A stretch of 64,000 nucleotides of DNA from Geodermatophilus poikilotrophus (GTDB lineage Bacteria > Actinomycetota > Actinomycetes > Mycobacteriales > Geodermatophilaceae). The stretch lies in NCBI RefSeq assembly GCF_900111455.1, contig NZ_FOIE01000001.1, positions 756,376 through 820,375 on the forward strand. The letters are read 5' to 3'. The notes under the pieces were generated by a model. That model did not search any database and was not told the DNA's origin. It was given only the letters and a program-made list of their open reading frames with translations. The translations under genes and the position numbers were made by a program. Each line of letters starts with the position of its first letter. Positions within the stretch are counted from its first letter, which is position 1. Below are positions 10,140 through 18,466 of this stretch, piece after piece.

Positions 10140-10538
10140 CTACGGCGTGGACTGCTCCTCGGACGGCGTGTCGGCCGCGGCCGCGGTCGCGTCGTCCGGC
10201 GCCGGCGCGGGAGCCGGGATGTCCGGCCGCGCCGGGTGCCGGGTGAGGCGCGGCAGGTGCAGGCGCGGGACGTGCAGGACCTCGCGGGTGTGCGCGAGCC
10301 GGTCGACGACGCGCGGCGACAGGTGCACGTGCGGGAGGTGCGACAGGTGCGGGTGCGGGACGCGCTGCGCCACCAGCCCGGCCGCCCGCACGCGCAGCCC
10401 CGCCTCCTCGCGCGCCCGGATGGCCGCCCGGGCGGCCCGGTGGTCCCGCTCCCACCGCGCCGTGTTGCTCCGCGCCATCGCGATGACCAGCGCGATCTCC
10501 AGCCCGAAGCCGAGCACGGCGATGATCGCCCACTTCAT
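10140..10538 (-). CDS. Small single-pass membrane protein, unknown function
   Basis: A 132-residue protein starting MKWAIIAVLGFGLEIALVIAMA, one hydrophobic segment at residues 2-22. A charged cytosolic-type helix follows, then a segment rich in His and Leu (PHPHLSHLPHVHLSP), and an Ala/Pro-rich tail ending in acidic residues. The His-rich stretch could bind metal, but no family is recognised. ATG 10538 follows GGGGAG about ten bases upstream. Confidence 0.5.
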   Translation of the reverse strand: MKWAIIAVLGFGLEIALVIAMARSNTARWERDHRAARAAIRAREEAGLRVRAAGLVAQRVPHPHLSHLPHVHLSPRVVDRLAHTREVLHVPRLHLPRLTRHPARPDIPAPAPAPDDATAAAADTPSEEQSTP

Positions 10539-10646
10539 GACGACCCACTCCCCGAACCGCCGAGGCAGCCCGGTCCACCCGGCGTCCGCGACGATGACGG
10601 CAGGATCCCGCCGCACGAGTTCCGGGACAAGGCCGTCCGCGCCGAC

Positions 10647-11858
10647 TCACCGCGCGACACGCCGATGGACCCCCTGCAGCGCCGCGACGTGCCCGTGCGG
10701 GTCGTGCCGCGCGCGCACCCGCGCCCACCCGGCCCGGCCCATCCGGTCGGCCTCGTCGGGCCGGTCGAGCAGCCGGGTCAGCGCGCCGGCCAGCGCGTCG
10801 GCGTCCCCCGGCGGCACCAGCAACCCGGTCGAGCCGTCGTCCACCAGCTCGGGGATGCCGCCCAGCGCCGTGGCGACCACCGGCACCCCCTGCGCGGCGG
10901 CCTCCAGCACGGCCATCGGGCAGTTCTCCCACCACAGCGCCGGCAGGACGGCGACCGCCGCGGCCCGCAGCTCGGCCGCGACCTCCGGCGGCGGCAGCGG
11001 GCCCAGGACGTCGACCGGCAGCCGCTCCGCGGCGACCCGGGACCGCACCGCCCGCTCCAGCCGCCCGGACCCGGCCAGCCGCACCCGCACGCCGGCCGGC
11101 AGCCGCGCGGCGGCGTCCAGCAGGGTGTCCACGCCCTTCTCCGCGACCAGCCGGGAGGCGTACAGCACCGTCGGCGGCTCGGCCCGGGCCGGCCGGGGCT
11201 CGGGCGCGGCCACCACCGGGTTGGGCAGCACCTCCACCCGGTCGGCCGGCAGCCCGCCGTCGACCACCCGGTCGCGGAGGAAGGCGCTCGGCGCGAGGAA
11301 GCGGTCCACCCGGTCGTAGACGCCGCGGCCCCGGGAGGCGTAGGCGTCGGCCGCGGCCGCCACCGACCGCCACCGCGAGCCCTCCAGGCAGCGGTGCCGC
11401 ACCACCTGCCAGTACCCGCCGGACAGGCACCGGGTGCACGGCGCACCGTCGGTGAACAGCCGGAAGTTGGGGCAGACCGGCTTGTAGTCGTGCAGCGTCA
11501 TCACCGTCGGCACGCCCCGGCGCTGCAGCGCGTCCAGCACCGAGACGGTCAGCCGCTCGAAGACGTGGTGCACGTGCGCGACGTCCGGCCGCACCTCGTC
11601 GACGACCTGCAGGAGCGCCCGGTGGGCCCGCGGTGACCAGGTGCCGGCCCACGCCTCGCCGAACCGGGTGCGGGCGCCGGCGCCCGCCGCGACCGGCAGC
11701 CGGTTACGCACCGGCGTCGGCAGCGTCCGCTCCTCGGCGACGGCGAACGGCACCACCTCGTCCCCGGCGGCGCGCAGCAGGTCCGCGGTGAGCACCAGCA
11801 CCGTCTCCGCACCACCGGGCGCTCGCGTCCAGTGGTTGCCGACCAGCAGGACCCGCAC
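10647..11858 (-). CDS. Glycosyltransferase family 4
   Basis: A 403-residue GT4 enzyme, last gene of a five-gene unit. The N-terminus LLVGNHWTRAPGGAETVLV is the acceptor-domain start. TLHDYKPVCPNFRLF with a following CTRC-x(n)-C cluster is typical of a GT4 subgroup acting on envelope polysaccharides. LYASRLVAEKGVDTLLDA and LWWENCPMAVLEAAAQGVP form the donor site. It starts 4 bp downstream of the MDR dehydrogenase stop. Confidence 0.87.
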   Translation of the reverse strand: MRVLLVGNHWTRAPGGAETVLVLTADLLRAAGDEVVPFAVAEERTLPTPVRNRLPVAAGAGARTRFGEAWAGTWSPRAHRALLQVVDEVRPDVAHVHHVFERLTVSVLDALQRRGVPTVMTLHDYKPVCPNFRLFTDGAPCTRCLSGGYWQVVRHRCLEGSRWRSVAAAADAYASRGRGVYDRVDRFLAPSAFLRDRVVDGGLPADRVEVLPNPVVAAPEPRPARAEPPTVLYASRLVAEKGVDTLLDAAARLPAGVRVRLAGSGRLERAVRSRVAAERLPVDVLGPLPPPEVAAELRAAAVAVLPALWWENCPMAVLEAAAQGVPVVATALGGIPELVDDGSTGLLVPPGDADALAGALTRLLDRPDEADRMGRAGWARVRARHDPHGHVAALQGVHRRVAR

Positions 11859-11862
11859 CGGC

Positions 11863-12963
11863 TCAGGCGCCCGGGAAGGTCAGCACCGCTTGCAGCGGCG
11901 GGGCGGCCAGCCGGCGGCCGGCGAGGTCGGCCAGCAGCCGCGGCCCCTCCTCGAACGGCAGGACGTCGGTGACCAGGTGGGTGCGGATCTCCGGGCCCCG
12001 CTCGCGCAGCAGGTCGAGGGTGACCCGGGCCAGCGCCGTCCGCGGCCAGGCGTCGGCCATGCCGCGCGGCACCCGGCCGATCTGCGCGCAGACCACCGCC
12101 AGGCCGTTGTGGTGGAACTCCTCGCCGAGCCGCACCGCCTCGGCGCCGGCCTGGTAGAAGCCCAGGTCGACGACGGTGCCCTGCGGGCGCAGCGCCTTGA
12201 GCCCGGTGGCCAGCGCGGCGTCGTGGCCCCGGCACTGCAGGACGACGTCGGCGCCGGCGTCCCCCCGCCCGTGGTGCCAGCGCTCCTTGACGGCGCGCCA
12301 CGCGGACCCGTCGTCGGCCAGGGTGGCCAGGCCCAGCGCCTCGGCGACCGCCCGCCGCTCGGCCGAGGGCTCGGCGACGACGACGTCGGCGCCGTGCTGG
12401 ACGGCGAGCAGCGCGCTCAGCAGCCCGATCACGCCGGCGCCGGTGACCAGCACGTGCCGGTCGCGCACCCCAGCGTCCACGCCCGCGCCGGGCCCGGCGG
12501 CGTCGGCGGCGGCGTGCAGCAGCCCGTTGACGCAGATCGGCCCCATCTGCGCGAGGTAGACGCCGAGCAGCGGGTCGAGGTCGTCGGGCACCGGCACCAC
12601 CGGCCTGGCCGAGGGGTCGGCGCACACGCCGGTGCGGTGCCCGTGGGCCATGGCCACCAGCTGCCCCTCGGCGAGGTCCGGGGTCCGGCTCTCGGTGACC
12701 CGGCCGACCTCCATGTAGCCCAGGCTCCGCACGGGGTAGGCGGCCGGCGGGCCGGCGTCGTCGAAGGACCGCAGGTCGGGGTCCCAGTGCAGCAGGTGGT
12801 GCGGGTCGGTGCCGCGGACGATCGCCACCTCCGTGCCGGCGCTCACCCCGCTCCACTCGGTGCGCACCCACGCCTGCCCCGGGCCGGGGTCGGGCTCCTC
12901 GACGTCCAGGATCGCCGGCTCCCCCGGCGCGACGACGCCGATGCTGCGGACCACCCGGCTCAC
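11863..12963 (-). CDS. Zinc-site-less MDR dehydrogenase of a sugar cluster
   Basis: A 366-residue MDR-superfamily protein. In place of the catalytic-zinc cysteine segment it has WSGVSAGTEVAIVRG, and in place of GHE it has LGYMEVGRV. That places it near BchC and bi-domain oxidoreductases rather than classical zinc alcohol dehydrogenases. The NAD(P) loop VTGAGVIGLLSALLA is intact. It overlaps the Gfo/Idh/MocA gene by 4 bp and precedes a glycosyltransferase, so oxidation or epimerisation of a sugar or cyclitol intermediate is a fair inference. The substrate is unknown. Confidence 0.72.
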   Translation of the reverse strand: MSRVVRSIGVVAPGEPAILDVEEPDPGPGQAWVRTEWSGVSAGTEVAIVRGTDPHHLLHWDPDLRSFDDAGPPAAYPVRSLGYMEVGRVTESRTPDLAEGQLVAMAHGHRTGVCADPSARPVVPVPDDLDPLLGVYLAQMGPICVNGLLHAAADAAGPGAGVDAGVRDRHVLVTGAGVIGLLSALLAVQHGADVVVAEPSAERRAVAEALGLATLADDGSAWRAVKERWHHGRGDAGADVVLQCRGHDAALATGLKALRPQGTVVDLGFYQAGAEAVRLGEEFHHNGLAVVCAQIGRVPRGMADAWPRTALARVTLDLLRERGPEIRTHLVTDVLPFEEGPRLLADLAGRRLAAPPLQAVLTFPGA

Positions 12964-13910
12964 AGCTGCACCGTCCCGCCGCCGGCGGCCGCGGTCGCGA
13001 CGGCGACCGCCAGCCGGTGCGTGCGCAGGGCCTCCCGGTAGGAGGTCCGGACGTCATCCCCCTCACCACGGACGGCGGCGACGAACGCGCGGTCCTCGGC
13101 GGCGAAGGGGTCGACCCCGCGGTGCACCGTCCGCTCGCCGTCGGCGTCGGTAACCACCAGCTGGTGCTCGGTGAGCCACAGGCCCAGGCCGGGTGCGACC
13201 AGCTCGACGCCGATCCGCTGGGCCCGCGGCAGCAGGCAGCTGTTCGAGAAGGACCCCACCGCGCCGGAGCCGAACCGCAGGGCGGCGGTGCACACGTCGA
13301 GGATGTCGCCGGGGCCCTGCGGGGAGCGCGAGCCGGTGGCCCAGCCGCCCGCCACCTCGCCGACCAGCACCCGGGCGACGTCGAAGAGGTGGGTGGCCTG
13401 CTCGACGGTCTGCCCGCCGGAGCCGTCCTGCCGGGCCCACCAGTCGACGCGCGGCGCCCTGTCCAGCCAGGCGCCCAGCACCATGCGGGCCGGCGCCTCG
13501 GCGAGCAGCTCGCGGGCGGTCTCCAGCGTGTCGAGGTAGCGCCAGTGGTAGCCGACCGAGGTGAGCAGGCCGGCGCCGTCGATCCGGTCGGCGAGCGCCT
13601 CGGCGGTGGGCAGGTCGGCCGCCAGCGGCTTCTCCACGAACAGCGGCAGCCCGCGGTCGACCGCGGCCGCCTCGACCTCCCCGTGCGCGTGCGGCGGCAC
13701 GCAGACGTAGAGCGCGTCGAGCCGCTCGACGTCGAGCAGGTCCTGCCAGTGGGCGTAGGCCGCGGCCCCCGCGCGGGCGGCGAGCACCTCGGCCCGGTCG
13801 GCCCGCGGGTCGGCGACCCCGGCGACCCGCACGTCCTCGATGGCGGTGAGCGCGTCCAGGTGCCGGCCGGCGATGAACCCGGCCCCGACCAGGCCGATCC
13901 TCGTCGTCAT
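12960..13910 (-). CDS. Gfo/Idh/MocA family oxidoreductase (copy 2)
   Basis: A 316-residue NAD(P)-dependent sugar oxidoreductase. GLVGAGFIAGRHLDAL is the Rossmann loop, LFVEKPLAADL supplies the catalytic lysine of the EKP motif, and GGQTVEQATHLFDVARVL carries the conserved His of the C-terminal domain. A paralogue lies 47 bp upstream in the same direction. Such enzymes oxidise or reduce a ring hydroxyl in nucleotide sugars or inositols. Its 3' end overlaps the MDR dehydrogenase by 4 bp. Confidence 0.85.
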   Translation of the reverse strand: MTTRIGLVGAGFIAGRHLDALTAIEDVRVAGVADPRADRAEVLAARAGAAAYAHWQDLLDVERLDALYVCVPPHAHGEVEAAAVDRGLPLFVEKPLAADLPTAEALADRIDGAGLLTSVGYHWRYLDTLETARELLAEAPARMVLGAWLDRAPRVDWWARQDGSGGQTVEQATHLFDVARVLVGEVAGGWATGSRSPQGPGDILDVCTAALRFGSGAVGSFSNSCLLPRAQRIGVELVAPGLGLWLTEHQLVVTDADGERTVHRGVDPFAAEDRAFVAAVRGEGDDVRTSYREALRTHRLAVAVATAAAGGGTVQL

Positions 13911-13957
13911 GGCGACCCGGTGCCCGGGTGGGCCGGTCGGTGAAACCCGGCCGCCAC

Positions 13958-14929
13958 TCAGCAGGCCGGACGGACCGACGTGCCCTCCCGGGCGGCCCGG
14001 TCGGCGGCGCAGGCCAGCGCGTGGGTGCGCAGGGCCTCCGCGTAGGGGACCCGGACCTGCGCCGCCCGGCCGAGCAGGACGTCGACGAACTCGCGGTCCT
14101 CCGCGGCGACCGGGTCCTCGTCGCTGCGGCTGACCTCCTCGCCGTCGGCCGTGACCACCCGCAGCCCGTGGTCGGTCAGGCTGCGCTCGAACAGCTCGAC
14201 CACCCGCCCCTCGGTCACCACCTGCAGGCCGACGGCGTGCCGCCAGCCGAGGACCCGCGTCGAGGAGATGCTGCCCACCGCACCGGAGGCGAAGGACAGC
14301 AGCGCCACGGCCGCCGTCGGGACCTCACCGTCGGTGCCGGCCGGCCGCTCGGCCGCCGAGACCAGGTCGACCTCCCCGGCGAGCAGCCGGGCCAGGTCGA
14401 GGACGTGCGTCGTCTGCTCGAGCACCTGACCGCCCGAGCCGCCGCGCTGCACCCACCAGGGCGCCGCGGGTGTCCGGTCCAGCCAGGAACCGGTGACCAG
14501 CTGCACCTCACCGGCCGGCACCGCCCCCGCCGCGCGCTGCACGACCCCCAGGTGCCGCCAGTGGTAGCCCACCGCCGTGGGGAGGCCGGTCCGGGCGACC
14601 CCGGCCGCGACCGCCTCCGCGGTGGCCAGGTCCAGGGCCAGGGGCTTCTCCACGAAGAACGGCAGGCCGCGGGCGACCGCCGCCGCCTCCAGCGGCCCGT
14701 GCGCGAACGGCGGCACGCACAGCCAGACCGCGTCGAGCTCCTCGGTCTCCAGGAGCGCGAGCCCGTCACCGTGGGCCCGCGCCCCGCACCGTGCCGCGGC
14801 GGCCTCGGCCCGCTCGCGCACCGGGTCGGCGACCGCCACGACCGCCACGTCGGGGGAGGCCGTCAGCGCCGCGAGGTGCCGGCCGGCGATGAACCCGGTG
14901 CCGACGACGCCCACCCGCAGGCGGCTCAC
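13958..14929 (-). CDS. Gfo/Idh/MocA family oxidoreductase (copy 1)
   Basis: A 323-residue paralogue of the next gene. GVVGTGFIAGRHLAAL, FFVEKPLALDL and GGQVLEQTTHVLDLARLL repeat the same landmarks. Side by side the two share most motif residues but differ in the cofactor-proximal and substrate loops, so a duplication followed by division of labour is likely. GTG 14929 overlaps the stop of the upstream glycosyltransferase by 4 bp. Confidence 0.85.
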   Translation of the reverse strand: MSRLRVGVVGTGFIAGRHLAALTASPDVAVVAVADPVRERAEAAAARCGARAHGDGLALLETEELDAVWLCVPPFAHGPLEAAAVARGLPFFVEKPLALDLATAEAVAAGVARTGLPTAVGYHWRHLGVVQRAAGAVPAGEVQLVTGSWLDRTPAAPWWVQRGGSGGQVLEQTTHVLDLARLLAGEVDLVSAAERPAGTDGEVPTAAVALLSFASGAVGSISSTRVLGWRHAVGLQVVTEGRVVELFERSLTDHGLRVVTADGEEVSRSDEDPVAAEDREFVDVLLGRAAQVRVPYAEALRTHALACAADRAAREGTSVRPAC

Positions 14930-16044
14930 CGCCCGGCCCCGCACAGCGCGGCCTCGTAGACCGCCGCGGTGTCCCGGGCCATCCGCCGCCGCGTGAAGCC
15001 GGCGAGGTACCGGCGCCGGCCGGCGGCGCCCTGCCGGCGCCGCAGGTCCGGGTCGGCGAGCAGCCGTCCGAGGCCCGCCCCCAGGGCGGCGGGGTCCGCG
15101 GGCCGCACCAGCGCGCCGGTGACCCCGTCGTCGACGACCTCCTCGCTGCCGATGACGCGGGTGGCCACCACCGGGAGCCCGGCCTCCATGGCCTCCAGCG
15201 CCACCAGGGGCATCCCCTCGTGCCGCGAGGGCAGGGCGAAGACGTCGGCCGCGGCCAGCAGCAGCCGGGCGTCGACCCGGTGACCGGGGAACCGGACGGC
15301 GCTCCCCACGCCCAGCCCGGCTCCCCGCTTCTCCAGGGCCTCCCGCAGCGGCCCGTCCCCGAGGAGGACGACGGCGAGGTCGGGGAAGCGGGCGAGCAGG
15401 CCCGGTACGGCGTCGACGAGGTGGCACTGGCCCTTCATGTGGGTCAGCCGGCCCACGGTGAGGACGACGGGCTGCCGCGGGTCCAGCCCGAGGGCCGCCC
15501 GGGCGGCGTCCCGGCCGATCCGGTGGGCCACCGGCGCCACACCGTTGGCCACGGTGGTGATCCGCTCCGGTGGGACGCCGATCCGGTGGTAGGTGCGGCG
15601 CACTCCGTCCGAGACGGCGACGAGCCGGTCCACCTCCTCGATCGCGTGGTGGTAGGCCCGCCGCTTGCGCGGGTGGGACACCAGGTAGGGCAGGTGCTGG
15701 GTCTGCACGACCACCCCGCACCCGGCGCGGCGGGCCAGGCGGACGCCGTCCCAGTCCTCGCTGCCGGTGCCGACGTGGCAGTGGAAGACGTCGGCGGGGT
15801 GGGTGTCGAGGAAGCCCGTCACGACCCGGGCGAACCGCGGGTCGCGGGGTGAGGGCAGCTCGACCGTGCGGGCACCGAGCGCGGCGGCCCGGTCGAGCAG
15901 GCGCCGGCCGCCCACCGTCGGCCTCATCATCAGCGCCACGTCGGCCGTCCCCGCGTACTCGGCGACCAGGTCGACCATGTGCGCGCCCATCCCCGAGGGG
16001 TCCGTGGACGGCGTGTACAGGCAGATCGAGCGGCGGACGGACAT
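14926..16044 (-). CDS. Glycosyltransferase family 4, first gene of the sugar operon
   Basis: A 372-residue GT4 enzyme. It opens with SICLYTPSTDPSGMGAHMVDL, has VGRLTHMKGQCHLVDAVPGL in the donor half, FPGHRVDARLLLAAADVFALP, and the donor E-x7-E segment SRHEGMPLVALEAMEAGLP. ATG 16044 has GAGGAGG just upstream. As the first gene of the unit running down to 10647, it is probably transcribed from the 255-bp gap before the DsbA-like gene. Confidence 0.88.
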   Translation of the reverse strand: MSVRRSICLYTPSTDPSGMGAHMVDLVAEYAGTADVALMMRPTVGGRRLLDRAAALGARTVELPSPRDPRFARVVTGFLDTHPADVFHCHVGTGSEDWDGVRLARRAGCGVVVQTQHLPYLVSHPRKRRAYHHAIEEVDRLVAVSDGVRRTYHRIGVPPERITTVANGVAPVAHRIGRDAARAALGLDPRQPVVLTVGRLTHMKGQCHLVDAVPGLLARFPDLAVVLLGDGPLREALEKRGAGLGVGSAVRFPGHRVDARLLLAAADVFALPSRHEGMPLVALEAMEAGLPVVATRVIGSEEVVDDGVTGALVRPADPAALGAGLGRLLADPDLRRRQGAAGRRRYLAGFTRRRMARDTAAVYEAALCGAGR

Positions 16045-16299
16045 CGGCGGCCTCCTCGTCGGTGCCCCGTGGTCTCCGGGAGCGAGGAAGCTACCGCCTC
16101 GTCGCCACCCGTGTGACCTGCAGCGCACCGGCCGGGCCGCGCCGTGCACGGCCGGGCCGGGCGCCTGCCCGGTCCCGTCCTCGGACCCGAGGGAGGGCCC
16201 GCCGGGTACCGCTGGCCGTGCGGGACCCGCCGTGACGAGCCCGGCGACGAGAGCCGGGTTCGTGGGTGCGCCGGGCCGGCCGGCGGGTAGGGGCAGGTC

Positions 16300-16986
16300 G
16301 TGACCGTCGACGTCGCCCCCGGGACCGTGGTCGTCTACACCGACGTGGTCTGCGCCTGGTCCACCGTCGCCCTGCAGCGCTTCTACGCGGCGCGGTCCCG
16401 GCTGGGTCTGGACGACCGGGTGCGCGTCGACCACCGGGTGTACCTGCTGGAGGACGTCAACCGGTTCGCCCTCCCCATGCGGATGCTGCAGGCCGAGATA
16501 CCGGTGGTCGGCTCCCTGGAGCCCGATCTGGGCATCACCCCGTGGCAGGGGCAGCCGTCGGACTGGCCGGTGACCGCGCTGCCGGCGAACGAGGCCGTGC
16601 ACGCGGCCAAGGCCCAGTCGGCCGCGGCCGCCGAGCAGCTGGACATGGCGCTGCGGCTGGCGTTCTTCCGGGACAGCCGCTGCATCAGCATGCTGCACGA
16701 GGTGGTCGACGTCGCCGGAGACTGCGACGCGGTCGACGCCGGCGCGCTGGCCGCGGCGCTGGAGGACGGACGGGCCAGGGGCCCCATGATGGCCGACTAC
16801 CGGGCGCACGCCGACGAGGTGCAGGGCAGCCCGCACTTCTTCCTGGCCGACGGTTCCGACGTCCACAACCCCGGCATCGAGCTGCACTGGTCCGAGGCCG
16901 GCTACCCGGTCGTCGACGCCGACGACCCGGGCGTCTACGACGACCTCGTCCGGCGCGCGGCCGACGCGGCGCAGGGCGCGGCGTGA
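16300..16986 (+). CDS. DsbA-family thioredoxin-fold protein
   Basis: A 228-residue protein of the DsbA/FrnE/HCCA-isomerase superfamily. The active-site position reads VVCAWSTVALQRF, so only the first cysteine of the usual CxxC remains (CxxS). A helical insertion follows, and EVQGSPHFFLADGSDVHNPG has the cis-proline region. No signal peptide, so cytosolic. CxxS proteins of this fold tend to be isomerases or glutathione/mycothiol-linked rather than disulfide oxidases. Start GTG 16300. Confidence 0.72.
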   Translation: MTVDVAPGTVVVYTDVVCAWSTVALQRFYAARSRLGLDDRVRVDHRVYLLEDVNRFALPMRMLQAEIPVVGSLEPDLGITPWQGQPSDWPVTALPANEAVHAAKAQSAAAAEQLDMALRLAFFRDSRCISMLHEVVDVAGDCDAVDAGALAAALEDGRARGPMMADYRAHADEVQGSPHFFLADGSDVHNPGIELHWSEAGYPVVDADDPGVYDDLVRRAADAAQGAA

Positions 16987-17121
16987 GCGGGCGCCCGGTC
17001 GCGGACGTCGTCGTCCCCGGCGCGCACGCCCGGCATCTCCTCGACGCCCATGCGGCGCAGGAGGGGGCCTGCTGACGGAGGGCCGGGCGTGCCGCGGCGC
17101 CCGGTGGGTAGTCGGGGGTCC

Positions 17122-17535
17122 GTGGCTGACACCCAGGACGGTCCCGACCTGCACCCGACGACCCGCGAGCTCGCCAGCGGCCCGAACTACGCCGCGATCA
17201 GCACGCTGATGCCGAGCGGGCACATCCAGACCCAGTACATCTGGGTCGGCGTCGACGGCGACCGGTTGTTCGTCAACACCGAACCCCACCGGCAGAAGTT
17301 CAAGGACCTCGAGCAGGACCCGCGGGTGACCCTGGCGATCCGCGACGAGCGGAATCCGTACCGCTACGCCGAGGTGCGCGGCCGCGTGGTCGGGACCGAG
17401 CGGGGCCCGCGAGCCCGCGCTCAGATCGACGAGCTGTCCCACAAGTACGACGGCAAGCCCTGCCCCGCCGAGAACATCAGGACCGAGCGGGTCACCGTCT
17501 GGATCGAGCCGGAACGCCAGACGATCGCCGGCTAG
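17122..17535 (+). CDS. PPOX-class F420- or FMN-dependent enzyme
   Basis: A 137-residue split-barrel protein of the pyridoxamine 5'-phosphate oxidase-like family common in actinobacteria. NYAAISTLMPSGHIQTQYIWVG, FVNTEPHRQKFKDLEQDPRV and EVRGRVVG are the family's flavin-side strands; KYDGKPCP near the C-terminus is typical of the F420-using branch. Cytosolic, probably a reductase. GTG 17122 gives the standard length. Confidence 0.8.
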   Translation: MADTQDGPDLHPTTRELASGPNYAAISTLMPSGHIQTQYIWVGVDGDRLFVNTEPHRQKFKDLEQDPRVTLAIRDERNPYRYAEVRGRVVGTERGPRARAQIDELSHKYDGKPCPAENIRTERVTVWIEPERQTIAG

Positions 17536-17691
17536 CGGACCCGCGGTCCCCCACGCGGCCGAGCGTGCCGCGGCGTCCCGAGCAGGACGCCCCCCGGCGT
17601 GCCAGGGCGGGGCAGCCCAGCGGCAGCGGGGTGGCCAGCGGCCGCAGGACGACGCGGGTCGCCGGCCGCGCGACGGGGTCCCGGTCCGCCA

Positions 17692-18143
17692 TCAGCTGAC
17701 CAGGCTTGGGTCGCGGACTCCTTGAGGGTGCTGTTCGCCCACTCGGCCTGGCGCAGGGTCTGCGGGTGGCAGCGCTGGGCGAGGGCGAGCAGGTCGGTGT
17801 CCCGGATGCCCTGCGCGACCTGGGCGATCATCTCCCAGTCCGCGGACACCCCCTGCGCGTGGGTGGAGAGGCTGCGCAGGTCCCGCAGCAGCAGCAGCGC
17901 GGGGGCCGAGCGCCGGCCCAGCCGGTCGCTGACCGCCTCGCTGAGCTCCGCCAGGACCCGGAGCTCGCCGGCGGGCTCGGGGTCGAGGCGCACCCCGTAC
18001 CGGTCGCCGAACGCGGCCAGCCGCCGCACGTGGTCCTGCGACCAGCCGGCCAGGTCGCGGCCGACGTGGAAGAGCTCGTGGTCGACCCTGTGCCGCTCGG
18101 CGACGGCCAGCAGCCGGTGCGCCGGACCAGCGGCCTCGTGAGC
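17692..18143 (-). pseudogene. Degraded C-terminal fragment of an actinobacterial hypothetical protein
   Basis: An open frame reads HRLLAVAERHRVDHELFHVG, LAGWSQDHVRRLAAFGDRYG, LLLLRDLRSLSTHAQG and CHPQTLRQAEWANSTLKES. That is a helical protein resembling a conserved actinobacterial family of unknown function. It has no start codon of its own because the frame runs straight out of the molybdopterin fragment upstream. Its expected ending (TQALVS then stop at 17692) sits one base out of frame, so the frame reads through to 17532. Both faults mark it as broken. Confidence 0.65.
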
Positions 18144-18436
18144 CGGTCGGGTGCGTTGTTCGCCTGCCAGCCGAACAGGTCCTTGGGGTCGAGCCGGCCG
18201 CGGTCGACCCGGTCGACGGCCCCGCCGCGGACGCCGACGATCCGGCCGTCCCTCACCGCGATGTCGAGGGCGTCGCCGTTGCTGTGCAGGATCGACGCCG
18301 ACTGCACCCAGCGCTCGACGTCGTCCTCGGTCAGCCCGTCGGCGAGGTGCTGGTCGACGCGGGTCGGCCAGGTCTCCCCGACGGCGTACGGCGTCCGGCT
18401 CCCCCAGGGCTCGGCGATGCGGTCGGTGCGCGGCAT
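18138..18436 (-). pseudogene. Truncated molybdopterin oxidoreductase N-terminus
   Basis: Starting from ATG 18436, about 100 residues match the N-terminus of a molybdopterin oxidoreductase (nitrate-reductase-like): RIAEPWGSRTPY, WVQSASILHSNGDALDIAV and DPKDLFGWQANNAPDRLTRP. The remaining several hundred residues, including all pterin-binding domains, are absent. Right after RLTRPLVR the sequence shifts frame and becomes the unrelated helical fragment. A deletion joining two genes explains this. Confidence 0.75.
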
Positions 18437-18466
18437 GGCGGCCGCCGTACCCGCAGGTGAGGGAGC

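Noticed and set aside
16300-16986. A disulfide oxidase role for the DsbA-family protein
   Set aside because: The active site is CAWS, lacking the second cysteine, and there is no signal peptide.
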